NCBI RefSeq assembly: GCF_021533835.1
Contig: NZ_JAKFYQ010000001.1
Location: 439,001-503,000 of the forward strand
Direction of reading: 5' to 3'
Origin: Synechococcus sp. Nb3U1
GTDB lineage: Bacteria; Cyanobacteriota; Cyanobacteriia; Thermostichales; Thermostichaceae
DNA length: 64,000 nucleotides
Under the pieces are notes generated by a model. The model was not told the origin of the DNA. It saw only the letters and a list, made by a program, of their open reading frames with translations, and did no database searches. A program made the translations under genes and the position numbers. Within the stretch, counting starts at the first letter, position 1. Every line of letters begins with the position of its first letter. Shown here in pieces: positions 26,801 to 35,492 of the stretch.

Positions 26801-27526
26801 ATGACTCAAACATTTGGATTTGTGGGGCGACGTTCTCTTCTCAAAACTGTAGGGGCCTTGGGATTGGGCATGGCAGTTATAAGCAGATCCCCCCTCTTTG
26901 CTCAACCAAGTCGCAAGCCTAGCGATCAGCTTACGCCTGATGAGGCATTAAGTCTGTTGATGGAAGGAAATAAGCGTTTTGTCTCTGGAGAGACCCTTCA
27001 TCCTCGCCAAGGAGTATCTGCGATCAGAGATGTAGCAGCAGATCAATTTCCTTTTGCAGCGTTCTTAAGTTGCGCTGATTCTCGCGTCCCAGTTGAAATT
27101 TTGTTTGATCAAGGCTTGGGAGACTGCTTCGTCTGCCGTGTAGCAGGAAATGTTCTTACAAAAGAGGCTCTAGGTAGTCTGGAATTTGGGACGGCAGTTT
27201 TGGGATCCCGTTTGATAATGGTATTAGGACATGAGCGTTGTGGAGCAATTGCTGCCGTATTTGGGCGGCAAGAATTACCTGCAACTCAAAATGATATTGC
27301 TTCTCTAGTGCCCTACATAGAGCCTGCTGTAAAAACCATCCAGGAGCAGTCTGCGAAAGCTCCCATTCCAGATGATGTAGAAGAGGCCATTAAACTGAAT
27401 GTGAAAAATCAAGTTGAAGCCTTGTATAGCTCTGTACTAATCTCCGAGTTGGTACAGAAAAATGAGATTAAAATCGTGGGAGCCTATTATGACTTGGATA
27501 CAGGAGAGGTGAGCATCATCACTTGA
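26801..27526 (+). CDS. Beta-type carbonic anhydrase, exported
   Basis: Interconverts CO2 and bicarbonate. 241 aa with an N-terminal twin-arginine-like signal (GRRSLLKTVGALGLGMAV) and a predicted cut near LFAQ, so periplasmic or luminal. The beta-CA zinc site is complete: C91, D93 and R95 in SCADSRVP, H144 and C147 in GHERCGA. The position after a decayed cmpA-type gene suggests that the two once formed a carbon-supply unit. Unlike that gene, this frame is intact. Base composition is lower in GC than most neighbours. Confidence 0.88.
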   Translation: MTQTFGFVGRRSLLKTVGALGLGMAVISRSPLFAQPSRKPSDQLTPDEALSLLMEGNKRFVSGETLHPRQGVSAIRDVAADQFPFAAFLSCADSRVPVEILFDQGLGDCFVCRVAGNVLTKEALGSLEFGTAVLGSRLIMVLGHERCGAIAAVFGRQELPATQNDIASLVPYIEPAVKTIQEQSAKAPIPDDVEEAIKLNVKNQVEALYSSVLISELVQKNEIKIVGAYYDLDTGEVSIIT

Positions 27527-27777
27527 GTGATTCGATGCTGAAATGATGAATGGGTGATCTTACGACACAGTTTGGATTGGCCTTGCGGAAGGAACGTTCC
27601 TATAGATACAGAATTGAAAGCTGTCGGGGCGTTCTTTCTGCAGGGTAAATGTATTTGAGTGCAAAGTATTCTTATCATCAGCCTTGATCCGCAGTATCGA
27701 CACCTCCTTTGCCTTTGGAATTGTGTAGATTGGACAGCCCAAGAGATCCGGGATGGGGGAGGTCTTCTTTAGGTAGG

Positions 27778-28470
27778 CTAGGTAGGCTCCCCACTTGAAG
27801 AGATCTGCTGTATGAATGTCTGATGTTCGGCTGAGCCTAAACCCTGTTGTAACACCGACAAGACCTTGGGCATATCTCCAGTCAATAGAGCCACCGGATC
27901 CAACCACAATCCAGGAAAGGCTTGACTACGAAGGATCCCTTGTTCATCTGGGATTTGGACTTGATAATCATCTGCTTTTAGACAAAACCAGTCTAGCTGC
28001 TGCTCTAGGGTGCGCCAGACAATGTAGTCTTGGATCCCATTGCGGCGATAGGCCCGTTTTTTATCGTGCAGATCAATCGAGGCACTACTCGCTGCAATTT
28101 CCACAATGAGGTCTGGGGATCCCTCGATGTAGTCATCTTCACTGACGATAGCTCCCCTGCCAGGCAGAAAGAGCACCACATCTGGCTGAGGTTCATTATC
28201 GGGATCCAGCCGTACGGTTGGGGTGTCGCCCAAAATCAAGCCAGGAGTGTAGGCGTTGTAAGTGCCAAGCCACGTCATGATCTGGCCGTGAGGTTGACCG
28301 TGGCTCATGATTCGCAGGGGGGATCCCATGATATAAACCACTCCCTCGATCAGTTCCGCTTTCTTGAGCTCAGGCATAGCCTCATACCGCTGTTCAAACT
28401 CAGTACGAGTTAGCCGATCCCCATTTTCTAGGGGCGGAATGCGAAGGGTTAGGGGAGACGAGGTAAGCAT
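27778..28470 (-). CDS. Uma2-family (PD-(D/E)XK fold) protein
   Basis: 230-aa protein of the Uma2 family, which is strongly expanded in cyanobacteria and related to restriction endonucleases, with no proven role. Visible motifs: AELIEGVVYIMGSP, PDVVLFLPG (metal-binding Asp), PDLIVEIAASSAS (E-x-x-S region) and KKRAYRRNGIQDYIVW (catalytic Lys/Tyr helix). The last 35 residues are an unconserved extension. The flanking 27527-27777 region has a minus-strand open frame reading into this gene from a different register, with no recognisable protein. Confidence 0.82.
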   Translation of the reverse strand: MLTSSPLTLRIPPLENGDRLTRTEFEQRYEAMPELKKAELIEGVVYIMGSPLRIMSHGQPHGQIMTWLGTYNAYTPGLILGDTPTVRLDPDNEPQPDVVLFLPGRGAIVSEDDYIEGSPDLIVEIAASSASIDLHDKKRAYRRNGIQDYIVWRTLEQQLDWFCLKADDYQVQIPDEQGILRSQAFPGLWLDPVALLTGDMPKVLSVLQQGLGSAEHQTFIQQISSSGEPT

Positions 28471-28709
28471 TAGAGCAGTCAGACTGGGATCCCTTTTGTT
28501 CTAACATTGGCTTTCTATCAGTACATCAAGAGTGCCCAAATTAGCCCTTCTAGCTCTGAACCCAGAGGGTATGGTAAAGGGTGAATATGGCAGTGACTTC
28601 AACGCGGAATCTCGATTCGGATCAGGATCCCGAATGCCAATATGTTATGGATTAGATGGTTATGGATTAGATGTGAGATCCACTCCCATCAAGTCTCACG
28701 TCATAATCG

Positions 28710-29054
28710 TCATTCGAATGCCCTAGTTCTGCCCAGTTCTGATCTGTGGGACAGACTTGCCGATGTGACTACACCGTGAAGATTCAACCGACGCACGAGG
28801 TGAAACAAGGCTGGGATCCCGTGCAGATAGACTTGAAGCAGGAGATAGATTATCGTACAAGCCATCACAATCGGGGTTAGAGCTTTCATCCACTCTATCT
28901 GGCATCCTAAACGGGATAGGCCAACGATGAGAACATCATCCACAAGACCGAACAAAAACGGCAGATAGGAAACCAGCAGACGAGGCGAAGTCTGGATGGG
29001 ATCCTCAGAATCTGAATGCATGTAGAAGGTGGAGAAATCGATAGAAGCATCCAT
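28710..29054 (-). CDS. Small hypothetical membrane protein
   Basis: 114 aa, uncertain. A segment YLPFLFGLVDDVLIVGLS resembles the DUF1232/YkvA membrane hairpin (LPD-x-IP-x-x-GxxDD), and a second hydrophobic helix follows (IVMACTIIYLLLQVYL). The N-terminus is unremarkable. Could be a divergent DUF1232 protein or a decaying gene. It lies between the Uma2 gene and a MITE-like element. Confidence 0.45.
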   Translation of the reverse strand: MDASIDFSTFYMHSDSEDPIQTSPRLLVSYLPFLFGLVDDVLIVGLSRLGCQIEWMKALTPIVMACTIIYLLLQVYLHGIPALFHLVRRLNLHGVVTSASLSHRSELGRTRAFE

Positions 29055-29110
29055 TCGAAAGACAGATCGGGGTTTCGTGAATCATGTCTCTGGGATGGAA
29101 GGAAACAGAT

Positions 29111-29140
29111 AAAAAGTTAACCACTAAAAAGTTAACCACG
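29111..29140. repeat. Tandem duplication, 2 x 15 bp
   Basis: AAAAAGTTAACCACT at 29111-29125 is followed directly by AAAAAGTTAACCACG at 29126-29140, one mismatch. It ends 2 bases before the left end of the inverted-repeat element at 29143. Confidence 0.8.
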
Positions 29141-29142
29141 GT

Positions 29143-29256
29143 TACAGCCTTTTCCAGTAATACATACTACGACCGATGTAGGCCAACCCTTTATCTGACA
29201 AGAATTTCTCAAGAATTTCTTCACTTTGTGGCGCACATAAAGTTGGAAAGGCTGTA
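29143..29256. mobile_element. MITE-like element, copy A
   Basis: 114-bp segment bounded by inverted termini TACAGCCTTTTCCA and TGGAAAGGCTGTA (one-base indel), starting and ending in TA. The same termini bound the elements at 42588 and 47186, but the interior differs. No coding capacity. The TA ends are typical of IS630/mariner-type target duplications, so it is probably a non-autonomous derivative. Confidence 0.6.
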
Positions 29257-29440
29257 AACACGTTGAACAGGCTACACGAGAAATGCCTTCTTTATTGATA
29301 TCTCTAGATTCAGAGCTCTAAGCTAATGGTAGCACATGAATTTCGGGCTCTCATCCTAAAGAAAAGCTCAAGCATGGTTAGTCATCGAGATGACGACGAT
29401 AGGATCGCGATGCAAGAATCCTGACATAGAGAGCTTTGTT

Positions 29441-30148
29441 ATGCCCCTGTCTTGGCTGGATTTCTCCATTCGTTTAGGGGTCGCCTTTGCCCTGGGATCC
29501 CTGATCGGCTTGGAGCGGCAGTGGCGACAACGCATGGCCGGCTTACGCACCAATACCCTGGTAGCGACAGGTGCAGCTTTGTTTGTCATGCTCTCGGTTC
29601 TCACCCCGGATGAAGGCAGCCCCACCCGGATTGCGGCCCAAGTGGTATCGGGTATTGGTTTCCTGGCGGGAGGAGTCATTCTTAAGGAAGGCGCCAGTGT
29701 GCGCGGGTTGAATACTGCCGCCACCATCTGGTGTGCTGCAGCGGTGGGGGCATTTTCTGGAGCAGGGTATATTCTACAGGCAGCGATTGGAACTGGAGCG
29801 GTGTTGATCTCCAACATTCTGCTGCGGCCTCTTGGCTACCGCATTAACCAGCAGCCCCTCAAAGGTACTGAGTTAGAACTGGTCTACGAGTGTTCATTTA
29901 CTTGCAAAAGCCTGGAAGAAGCTCATATCCGCGCCCTATTGCTACAGGCCTTGGCTCCTAGCCATCTGAAGTTGCGGGCCCTCCACAGCGAAGACCTGGA
30001 GGAGAAACCGGATCTTGTCAAGGTAGAAGCGGAAATGGTTACCCAAACCCGCGATGATCAGTCTCTAGAAGTGATCGTTAGCCGTCTGAGCTTAGAACCG
30101 GGAGTGCTCGCCGCCAGTTGGCGCATTATCGAACAAGAATTTGGATAG
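29441..30148 (+). CDS. MgtC/SapB family membrane protein
   Basis: 235-aa protein. The N-terminal 130 residues hold the MgtC core: LIGLERQWRQRMAGLRTNTLVATGAALF, then VVSGIGFLAGGVILKEGASVRGLNTAATIWCAAAVG, spread over four or five membrane helices. The C-terminal soluble half (about 100 residues) resembles the ACT-like domain of longer MgtC proteins. Members relate to Mg or stress adaptation and ATP synthase control; the exact role is unknown here. ATG at 29441 is favoured over an upstream ATG at 29390. It is convergent with the Mn exporter gene that ends 27 bases away. Confidence 0.85.
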   Translation: MPLSWLDFSIRLGVAFALGSLIGLERQWRQRMAGLRTNTLVATGAALFVMLSVLTPDEGSPTRIAAQVVSGIGFLAGGVILKEGASVRGLNTAATIWCAAAVGAFSGAGYILQAAIGTGAVLISNILLRPLGYRINQQPLKGTELELVYECSFTCKSLEEAHIRALLLQALAPSHLKLRALHSEDLEEKPDLVKVEAEMVTQTRDDQSLEVIVSRLSLEPGVLAASWRIIEQEFG

Positions 30149-30175
30149 GGCTCCCTTTGCATTGGGCTTGGAGCC

Positions 30176-30799
30176 TTAGCTGAGCAGTTCCCAACCGGTC
30201 AACAGAGCAAAGCCCAGGAATAAGGATCCCCCAATCCAGTGGATCGCCCGTTCAGAAATGTGATTTGCCAAGAATCGACCTCCTAGCACAGCAACCCCCA
30301 CCATCAGGCCATGTCCAAGGGTTGCCCCTGCCAATACACTGAATCCCGGATGGGCCGCGGCCAAAGAAATCGTAGCCACTTGGGTTTTGTCTCCGAGCTC
30401 CGCCACCGCCGTCAGGGTAAAGGCTTCGGAAACAACTGCCCAAGCCCCGCCTCGACCTGCCCCCTTTTCTTCTGCCTGCTCCACGAGCTTTAGGGCTTCT
30501 TCCTCCTCTTCCATTTCATGTTGGGGAGTCATTTGGTGGGCTTGCGAGAGCATTTTCAGCCCAAAAGCCAAAAACACCCCGGTGGAGAGGATCTGCACCC
30601 AAGTGGCCGGAAACAAGCTGAACAACAACTGGCCCACTGCCACCGCCAGCACCGTCATCACGGCCAAAGCCGCCCATGCCCCCAGAAAAACCCAGCGGCG
30701 GGGATGTCGCATGGCTAGAATCAGGGGGGTGAAAAAGGTTTTATCCCCAAACTCCGCTACTGTCACCAGCAGCAAACTCGCCACAAAACCAGCCCACAT
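30176..30799 (-). CDS. GDT1/TMEM165 (UPF0016) family Mn2+ exporter
   Basis: 207-aa membrane protein with two homologous three-helix halves, each with the family signature: AEFGDKTFF in the first half and AELGDKTQV in the second. The halves are joined by an acidic cytoplasmic linker (HEMEEEEEALKLVEQAEEK). In Synechocystis the equivalent protein (Mnx) moves Mn2+ out of the cytoplasm, so Mn (or Ca) export is the likely job. The start ATG has a strong GGAGG upstream. A yybP-ykoY Mn2+ riboswitch lies in the leader, fitting induction by excess manganese. Confidence 0.9.
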   Translation of the reverse strand: MWAGFVASLLLVTVAEFGDKTFFTPLILAMRHPRRWVFLGAWAALAVMTVLAVAVGQLLFSLFPATWVQILSTGVFLAFGLKMLSQAHQMTPQHEMEEEEEALKLVEQAEEKGAGRGGAWAVVSEAFTLTAVAELGDKTQVATISLAAAHPGFSVLAGATLGHGLMVGVAVLGGRFLANHISERAIHWIGGSLFLGFALLTGWELLS

Positions 30800-30901
30800 C
30801 TTGTTGCCTCCAACCTCTCTTGTGTGCAGAAGGGGTCACACATCGGAGCGAGGCCGGAGAAGTCAGACAGACTCACCAAGCTCACCCCTGCGTAAACTCA
30901 G

Positions 30902-31014
30902 TGAAAGTCTCGTCACCAGAACGCCAAACTAAGTTGGTTCTGTCTTCTGCACCGGGCCATTGTGGCCAGTATGTCGATACAGAGTGCGGCGAACCGCCAG
31001 ACTACTCCCTTTCA
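30902..31014 (-). promoter_or_regulatory. yybP-ykoY manganese riboswitch
   Basis: Read on the minus strand, the leader has TGAAAG (31014-31009) and CTTTCA (30907-30902) forming stem P1. The two conserved junction strands of the yybP-ykoY family are inside it: AGGGAGTAG (31010-31002) near the 5' side and GACGAGA (30914-30908) near the 3' side, with hairpins such as GGCGGTTCGCC between them. Known members bind Mn2+ and turn on manganese exporters; here the next gene on this strand is a GDT1-type exporter about 100 nt downstream. I could not resolve the expression platform. Confidence 0.82.
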
Positions 31015-31059
31015 GAATTGAATCGTAACATGTTGCTTCACAGGTGAGTGCGGCGGAGT

Positions 31060-31749
31060 CTAATCGTTTGGACCTAATGCCCTCTGAATTTCCTGCGCAG
31101 AGGTCGTCCAACCCACGATGCCTCCCTGCGCCCGAATCATTTCTAGGGTAGATTGCTTAAATTGCGGGAAATAACTGGCGGTGCAATCTTCTACCATCAG
31201 ACATTCGTAGCCCCGATCATTGGCTTCCCGCATGGTGGTTTGCACACAGACTTCTGTGGTGACTCCGGTGAATAACAGATGGGTGATCCCTTGTTTCTGC
31301 AAAATGTCTTGCAGCTTGGTCGCGTAGAAGGCCCCCTTGCCAGGCTTGTGAATGACAATTTCCCCCTCAATTGGAGCCAGCTCTGGAATAATCTCGTTGC
31401 CCTCTTCTCCTCGGATTAAGATCCGCCCCATGGGGCCTGCATCTCCGATCGTCAGGGATCCTTTGTGCCCCAAAGCCTTACCGCGCCTCCGTTTGCTGAT
31501 GGGACAATCAGAGAGATCCGGCTGATGACATTCCAGGGTGTGGATGACTGTCAGCCCCTTTTGTCGGAAGAAGTCCAGCAACCCCTTGAGGGTAGGCACA
31601 ATCGCTCCCAGGTGTACGACATCATTGCCTAAGATCTCTCCAAATCCTCCTGGCTCGAGAAAGTCCCGTTGCATATCGATGATCACCAAAGCCAACTGAG
31701 ACAGGCTAGGAACCTCATAGTCGTAGGGTAAGGCCGGGATCCGAAACAT
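31060..31749 (-). CDS. Isochorismatase-like cysteine hydrolase
   Basis: 229-aa alpha/beta hydrolase of the isochorismatase superfamily. Catalytic triad: D25 in VIIDMQRDF, a Lys around 135 in [10 protein letters not shown], and nucleophile C168 in [13 protein letters not shown]. Family members include biuret hydrolases, nicotinamidases and N-carbamoylsarcosine amidases, so an amidase-type reaction on a small nitrogen compound is likely; the substrate is not known. Its stop lies about 45 bases upstream of the Mn riboswitch on the same strand, so read-through into the exporter transcript is possible. Confidence 0.85.
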   Translation of the reverse strand: MFRIPALPYDYEVPSLSQLALVIIDMQRDFLEPGGFGEILGNDVVHLGAIVPTLKGLLDFFRQKGLTVIHTLECHQPDLSDCPISKRRRGKALGHKGSLTIGDAGPMGRILIRGEEGNEIIPELAPIEGEIVIHKPGKGAFYATKLQDILQKQGITHLLFTGVTTEVCVQTTMREANDRGYECLMVEDCTASYFPQFKQSTLEMIRAQGGIVGWTTSAQEIQRALGPND

Positions 31750-31781
31750 AGTGCTAAGCAGATAGGGATTAACAAATTACG

Positions 31782-32195
31782 TTAGCAGCTAACCCCCCCT
31801 TTTTTACACCCAATTTTCAATTCCTCTACCGGAGTTGTGGCTTTCAGTCCCCACCCTAATCCCATGCCCAAAATGGGGAAAATGGCCCAGGTTATCCGCC
31901 CTGCCGTGAACAGGTTAATCAAGACCAAAAAAATACCAGTCATCAAGTATTGGATCCCAATTTGTCGAATTTTTGCTCGATGTTTACGGTGCTTTTCATC
32001 CAACTGCGGTTTAGGCGGCGCAGTCGGCTCTAGGGGGTGGTCAGTGTGAATGGCTTGTTCCAAAATGTCTTGAGAAATTCCCAGTTCAAAAGCCATTTCT
32101 TGCAGGTCTTGCGCCGTAAAGGTTTCTGTTTGGGCACGTTGGGATAGGGCACGGGTTAAAATTCGCTCTACGTCCGCTTGAGAATAGTCCGTCAT
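31782..32195 (-). CDS. 2TM-domain protein with N-terminal helical domain
   Basis: 137 aa. The first 55 residues (SQADVERILTRALSQRA through LGISQDILEQAI) form a helical, DUF1707-like segment. Two transmembrane helices follow (IQYLMTGIFLVLINLF and WAIFPILGMGLGWGL) separated by a short turn, the 2TM pattern found in many cyanobacterial membrane proteins. No enzymatic motif is visible. It lies 32 bases upstream of the cysteine hydrolase gene on the same strand. Confidence 0.65.
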   Translation of the reverse strand: MTDYSQADVERILTRALSQRAQTETFTAQDLQEMAFELGISQDILEQAIHTDHPLEPTAPPKPQLDEKHRKHRAKIRQIGIQYLMTGIFLVLINLFTAGRITWAIFPILGMGLGWGLKATTPVEELKIGCKKGGVSC

Positions 32196-32268
32196 GATTG
32201 GGTCTCCATAGAGAATAATGAATCAAAAGGTTTGGGCCTTCTGCCTATTCAAAAAGGGATCCCCTTCG

Positions 32269-32541
32269 CTAATCCTTAAAGCTTGTTTCTGCCAGCAACT
32301 TAGCTTTGACTTCTGAAGGCAAGTCATCCCAATGCACGCCGTCCAAGGCTCCCTGCAAAGAGTAAAGGTAGTAGCAAACCGGGATAGTCACTTCAGGATG
32401 GTTGGCTCTGACCCGCTTGTAGGTATTGGCCACCCCAACCGACTTGAGATCCCCCACCGTTTTTACCCCCACTTCTGCCAAGCGCTTGGCAACGGTTGGG
32501 CCAATGTTCTTCAACTCACTTAGAGGTATCGAATCCTGCAT
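32269..32541 (-). CDS. TfoX C-terminal-domain protein
   Basis: 90-aa protein that consists only of the TfoX/Sxy C-terminal helix-hairpin-helix domain (SELKNIGPTVAKRLAEVGVKTVGDLKSVG). The HhH motif often contacts DNA or partner proteins. In gamma-proteobacteria full-length TfoX activates competence genes; a lone C-terminal domain has no established role. A GGGATCCC palindrome follows the gene. Confidence 0.75.
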   Translation of the reverse strand: MQDSIPLSELKNIGPTVAKRLAEVGVKTVGDLKSVGVANTYKRVRANHPEVTIPVCYYLYSLQGALDGVHWDDLPSEVKAKLLAETSFKD

Positions 32542-32626
32542 ACGCCCTCCTGTTTAACCTCAGCCCTGCTCTACCTAGCACCCCTACCCAGACCCAAACC
32601 ATCTGAAATCTCGATGTTCGTCTGCT

Positions 32627-32673
32627 TATGCAACTGAGTGCATAACTAGAATGTATATACACCCAGTTGCATA
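32627..32673. promoter_or_regulatory. Inverted repeat at PadR promoter (probable operator)
   Basis: TATGCAACTG (32627-32636) and its exact reverse complement CAGTTGCATA (32664-32673) are separated by 27 bases. The left arm also pairs with a nearby TGCAT at 32639-32643. The site lies directly upstream of the PadR coding sequence if the TTG at 32690 is the start, the expected arrangement for an autoregulatory PadR operator. Confidence 0.55.
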
Positions 32674-32689
32674 CGTCAAGAGGGATCCC

Positions 32690-33232
32690 TTGGCCTTAAC
32701 CCACGCAATTTTGGCAGCCTTACAGGAAGAACCCTGCAGCGGTTACGACCTGACCAAACGGTTCGATGGCTCTGTTGGTTTTTTTTGGCAAGCTAGCCAC
32801 CAGCAGATCTATCGGGAGCTGAGCAAACTGGAGGAGATGGGCCTATTGCAATCGGAGGTGATCCGCCAAACTCACCGACCGGACAAAAAGATTTACCGGG
32901 TCACCCCCAAAGGGCTGAATTACCTGCGCCAGTGGATTATGGAACCAGGGGCAGCCTCCCCGACACGGGATGAGCTGCTGGTGAAAACCTTCGTCGGGCA
33001 CTTGGTGGATTGGCCTGCTTTCAAAGCCCTACTCGAACAACAACGGGGGCAACATCTGGAGCGACTGGCCATTTACCGCCGCATCGAAGAGCAATACTTT
33101 GCCGATCCCAAAACTTTGCCGCGACACTACCGTTTTCAGTACGCCACCCTCCGCAAAGGGATCCGTTTTGAGGAATCTTGGTTAGCTTGGTGTGAGGAGA
33201 TCATGCTGCTGCTGCAACCGGATCTGCCTTAA
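32690..33232 (+). CDS. PadR-family transcriptional regulator
   Basis: 180-aa repressor. A winged-helix DNA-binding domain covers residues 1-80 (LALTHAILAALQEEPCSGYDLTKRFDGSVGFFWQASHQQIYREL), followed by a helical dimerisation domain (Vir_C-like) ending near LLLQPDLP. Start choice matters: an ATG at 32651 opens the same frame, but it lies within an inverted repeat and would add 13 residues not seen in the family. The TTG at 32690, preceded by AGAGGGA, fits the family start. The effector and targets are unknown. Confidence 0.8.
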   Translation: MALTHAILAALQEEPCSGYDLTKRFDGSVGFFWQASHQQIYRELSKLEEMGLLQSEVIRQTHRPDKKIYRVTPKGLNYLRQWIMEPGAASPTRDELLVKTFVGHLVDWPAFKALLEQQRGQHLERLAIYRRIEEQYFADPKTLPRHYRFQYATLRKGIRFEESWLAWCEEIMLLLQPDLP

Positions 33233-33309
33233 CCTACCGCTTGACCAGATCGACGCGACCGATTGGTACAACAGAGGAGAAAAGGTCTACATTGCCGTAG
33301 GGGGATCCC

Positions 33310-34332
33310 ATGACTGCTCAACGTTCCGGCCCACCTCCAATTGTCTATATTCTCTTGCTGGGTTTGCTGGGGGGTGGCGGCTGGTATGCGTATAGCTCTG
33401 GCCTGCTGAATGCCCAACTCAATCCTTCTAAGACTGAGTCTACACCTACTCAGGCAGGGATCCCTGCCACTCAACCGACCCAGTTACAAAAAACAACACC
33501 AACTCAACCTCAAGCCCAAGTTCCCAATGCACCGGCGAACCCCATCAATTTGGATACCTCCTTGCCAAACCCGGCCGTGATCCAGATGGATGGCAGCGTC
33601 ACCATGGTTCGCATTGTCTTGGCTTTGCGAGCCGGCTATACCCAAAGGAACCCCAGTATTCCCATCACCTACGGGATCCCGGATGGTAAACCGAATGGAT
33701 CCAATGCTGGCATGCAGGCTCTCATGAATGGCCAAATTCAGCTTGCTGCTACCTCTCGCCCGCTGAATGCCACTGAAGTTCAAGCCGGTATACAAGCCAT
33801 CCCGATTGCCAAAGATGCGCTGGCGGTGGCAGTGAGTATCAATAACCCTTACAAAGGCGGCCTGACGCTGCAGCAGCTAGCGGATATTTTTCAGGGGCGC
33901 ATCACCAATTGGAGCCAAGTGGGTGGGCCGAACCGCCCCATTCGCGTTCTTAACCGGGCCCGCCAGAGCGGCACCTATACCGTTTTCCAAGATTTGGTTT
34001 TGTTGGGGTTATCTTTTGCCCCGGATGGGCCGAATTTCACCACTGCTAGTGAAGATGCTACCACACCGCTTTTGCGTGCTCTCGGTGAAGATGGCATTAC
34101 TTACAGCACTGTAGACCAAGTGGAAAATCAGCAAACGGTGCGGATTGTGCCCATCGATGGCCAGATGCCCACCCGCGAGGCCATCCAAAGGGGCAGCTAC
34201 CCTTTGTCCCGCAGTGTGTTCCTAGCCGTACCTCAGCAAACCAGCCCTGCTGTGGCCAATTTCATCAACTACGCCGCCTCTGATGCAGGTCAGCAGATCA
34301 TCTCCCGCACCGAGTTCATCCCCCTGAGGTAG
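33310..34332 (+). CDS. PstS-like phosphate-type substrate-binding protein
   Basis: 340 aa. A membrane anchor at residues 11-28 is followed by a Pro/Thr/Gln-rich linker and a PBP-like domain: VIQMDGSVTMVRIVLALRAGYTQRN, GSNAGMQALMNGQIQLAATSRPL, LTLQQLADIFQGRITNWSQVGG and the phosphate-site-like RARQSGTYTVFQDLVL. This is the PstS/SphX pattern of periplasmic phosphate binders. Membrane tethering rather than free diffusion is likely, and no pst permease genes are nearby. It lies 78 bases after padR on the same strand. Confidence 0.8.
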   Translation: MTAQRSGPPPIVYILLLGLLGGGGWYAYSSGLLNAQLNPSKTESTPTQAGIPATQPTQLQKTTPTQPQAQVPNAPANPINLDTSLPNPAVIQMDGSVTMVRIVLALRAGYTQRNPSIPITYGIPDGKPNGSNAGMQALMNGQIQLAATSRPLNATEVQAGIQAIPIAKDALAVAVSINNPYKGGLTLQQLADIFQGRITNWSQVGGPNRPIRVLNRARQSGTYTVFQDLVLLGLSFAPDGPNFTTASEDATTPLLRALGEDGITYSTVDQVENQQTVRIVPIDGQMPTREAIQRGSYPLSRSVFLAVPQQTSPAVANFINYAASDAGQQIISRTEFIPLR

Positions 34333-34428
34333 CTCCGAAGCTTCCGCCGATTTCGCCGATTTCTATTCACCTGTAAAGTTCTTGAGCTTGCTCGGCAGTG
34401 GGTTCCACGCCTACCTAGGGGAGTGCCC

Positions 34429-35427
34429 TCAGTTTTCTCGACGCATGGCGCTCTCATGCCACTTGCCCAACATCTTGTCGGATAAAGCACTCATGGAAAC
34501 AAAGATCAAGATCCCCAAGCTGGTGACCATGATCAGGGCCGCAAACATTCGGGGCACCTGCAAATTAAAGCTGGAAATCAAAATTTGGTAGGCGATCCCG
34601 GCCCGTTGGCCACCCGTACCGGCAACAAACTCAGCCACCACAGCCCCAATCAAAGACAAACCACCACTGATGCGCAACCCTCCCATAAAGTAGGGCATAG
34701 CACTAGGCAAACGCAGATAGATCAGGGTTTGCCAACGATTGGCTTTATAAAGCTGGAACAGGTTCAGCAAATTGTGGTCGGCGCTATTTAGGCCCAGGGT
34801 GGTATTGGAAATAATCGGGAAAAAGGCCACAATCCAGGCGCAAACTACCATGGCAGCAAAAGTGTTGTTACGTAACCAAATGATGATCAGCGGCGCGATC
34901 GAGACAATTGGCATGGTCTGCAAAATCACCGCATAAGGGAAAAAGCTGCGCTCAATCCACTTGCTTTGGGTAAACAAAATCGAGATTAAAAGCCCCGATA
35001 TCGTGGCACAAAAGAAGGCCACCACCGTAATTTGCAGCGTGATCAGCAGGGAAGGGAAAAGCGTTCCCCATTCTTGAAACAGAGTTTGCACCACCAAAAT
35101 CGGCCCTGGCAACAGGTAGTGGGGCATTCCCGTCACTCGCACCGCCACTTCCCAGCCCACCAAGAAGAGGATCCCGACGATCACTGGGGCAATGATATCC
35201 AGATTGAACCATTTGCGCAGGTTCAGCCCTGTGGGTGATATCACGGGAGTACTCTTCACAGAGGCAGTATCTGTCTGTGGGGGTCTGAGTTTTTCTCCAA
35301 CCGTACCGGCCAGTTTGGGCAGATCCCAATCCGGCAAGTGCAGGGGAAAGTCCTCAGCTACGCCCAAAAGGGATCCCAGCCAGCGGTGCAGCCTGGTCAG
35401 AATTGGGGTGAAACGGTCGAACATCAT
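34429..35427 (-). CDS. NitT/TauT-type ABC transporter permease
   Basis: 332-aa SsuC/TauC-like inner-membrane permease. An unusual soluble N-terminal extension of about 85 residues precedes six helices. The ATPase-coupling loop is LYKANRWQTLIYLRLPSAMPYFMGGLRI. ATG at 35427 is chosen over a TTG at 35460. Substrates of this type include nitrate, taurine, alkylsulfonates, riboflavin and hydroxymethylpyrimidine. No binding-protein gene is adjacent, so the substrate cannot be deduced. The partner ATPase is encoded 65 bases upstream. Confidence 0.83.
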   Translation of the reverse strand: MMFDRFTPILTRLHRWLGSLLGVAEDFPLHLPDWDLPKLAGTVGEKLRPPQTDTASVKSTPVISPTGLNLRKWFNLDIIAPVIVGILFLVGWEVAVRVTGMPHYLLPGPILVVQTLFQEWGTLFPSLLITLQITVVAFFCATISGLLISILFTQSKWIERSFFPYAVILQTMPIVSIAPLIIIWLRNNTFAAMVVCAWIVAFFPIISNTTLGLNSADHNLLNLFQLYKANRWQTLIYLRLPSAMPYFMGGLRISGGLSLIGAVVAEFVAGTGGQRAGIAYQILISSFNLQVPRMFAALIMVTSLGILIFVSMSALSDKMLGKWHESAMRREN

Positions 35428-35492
35428 CGTGGGGTTTGGGGGTGAAAGGGCGCTAAACAACAGAAAACAAAGTAAATAAACAAGGGATCCCG

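Noticed and set aside
27560..27907. 115-codon minus-strand frame downstream of the Uma2 gene
   Set aside because: More than a third overlaps the Uma2 coding region in another frame; no family pattern is visible.
28532..28726. 64-codon plus-strand frame after the Uma2 promoter
   Set aside because: Contains a local direct repeat (GGTTATGGATTAGAT type) and no protein-like features.
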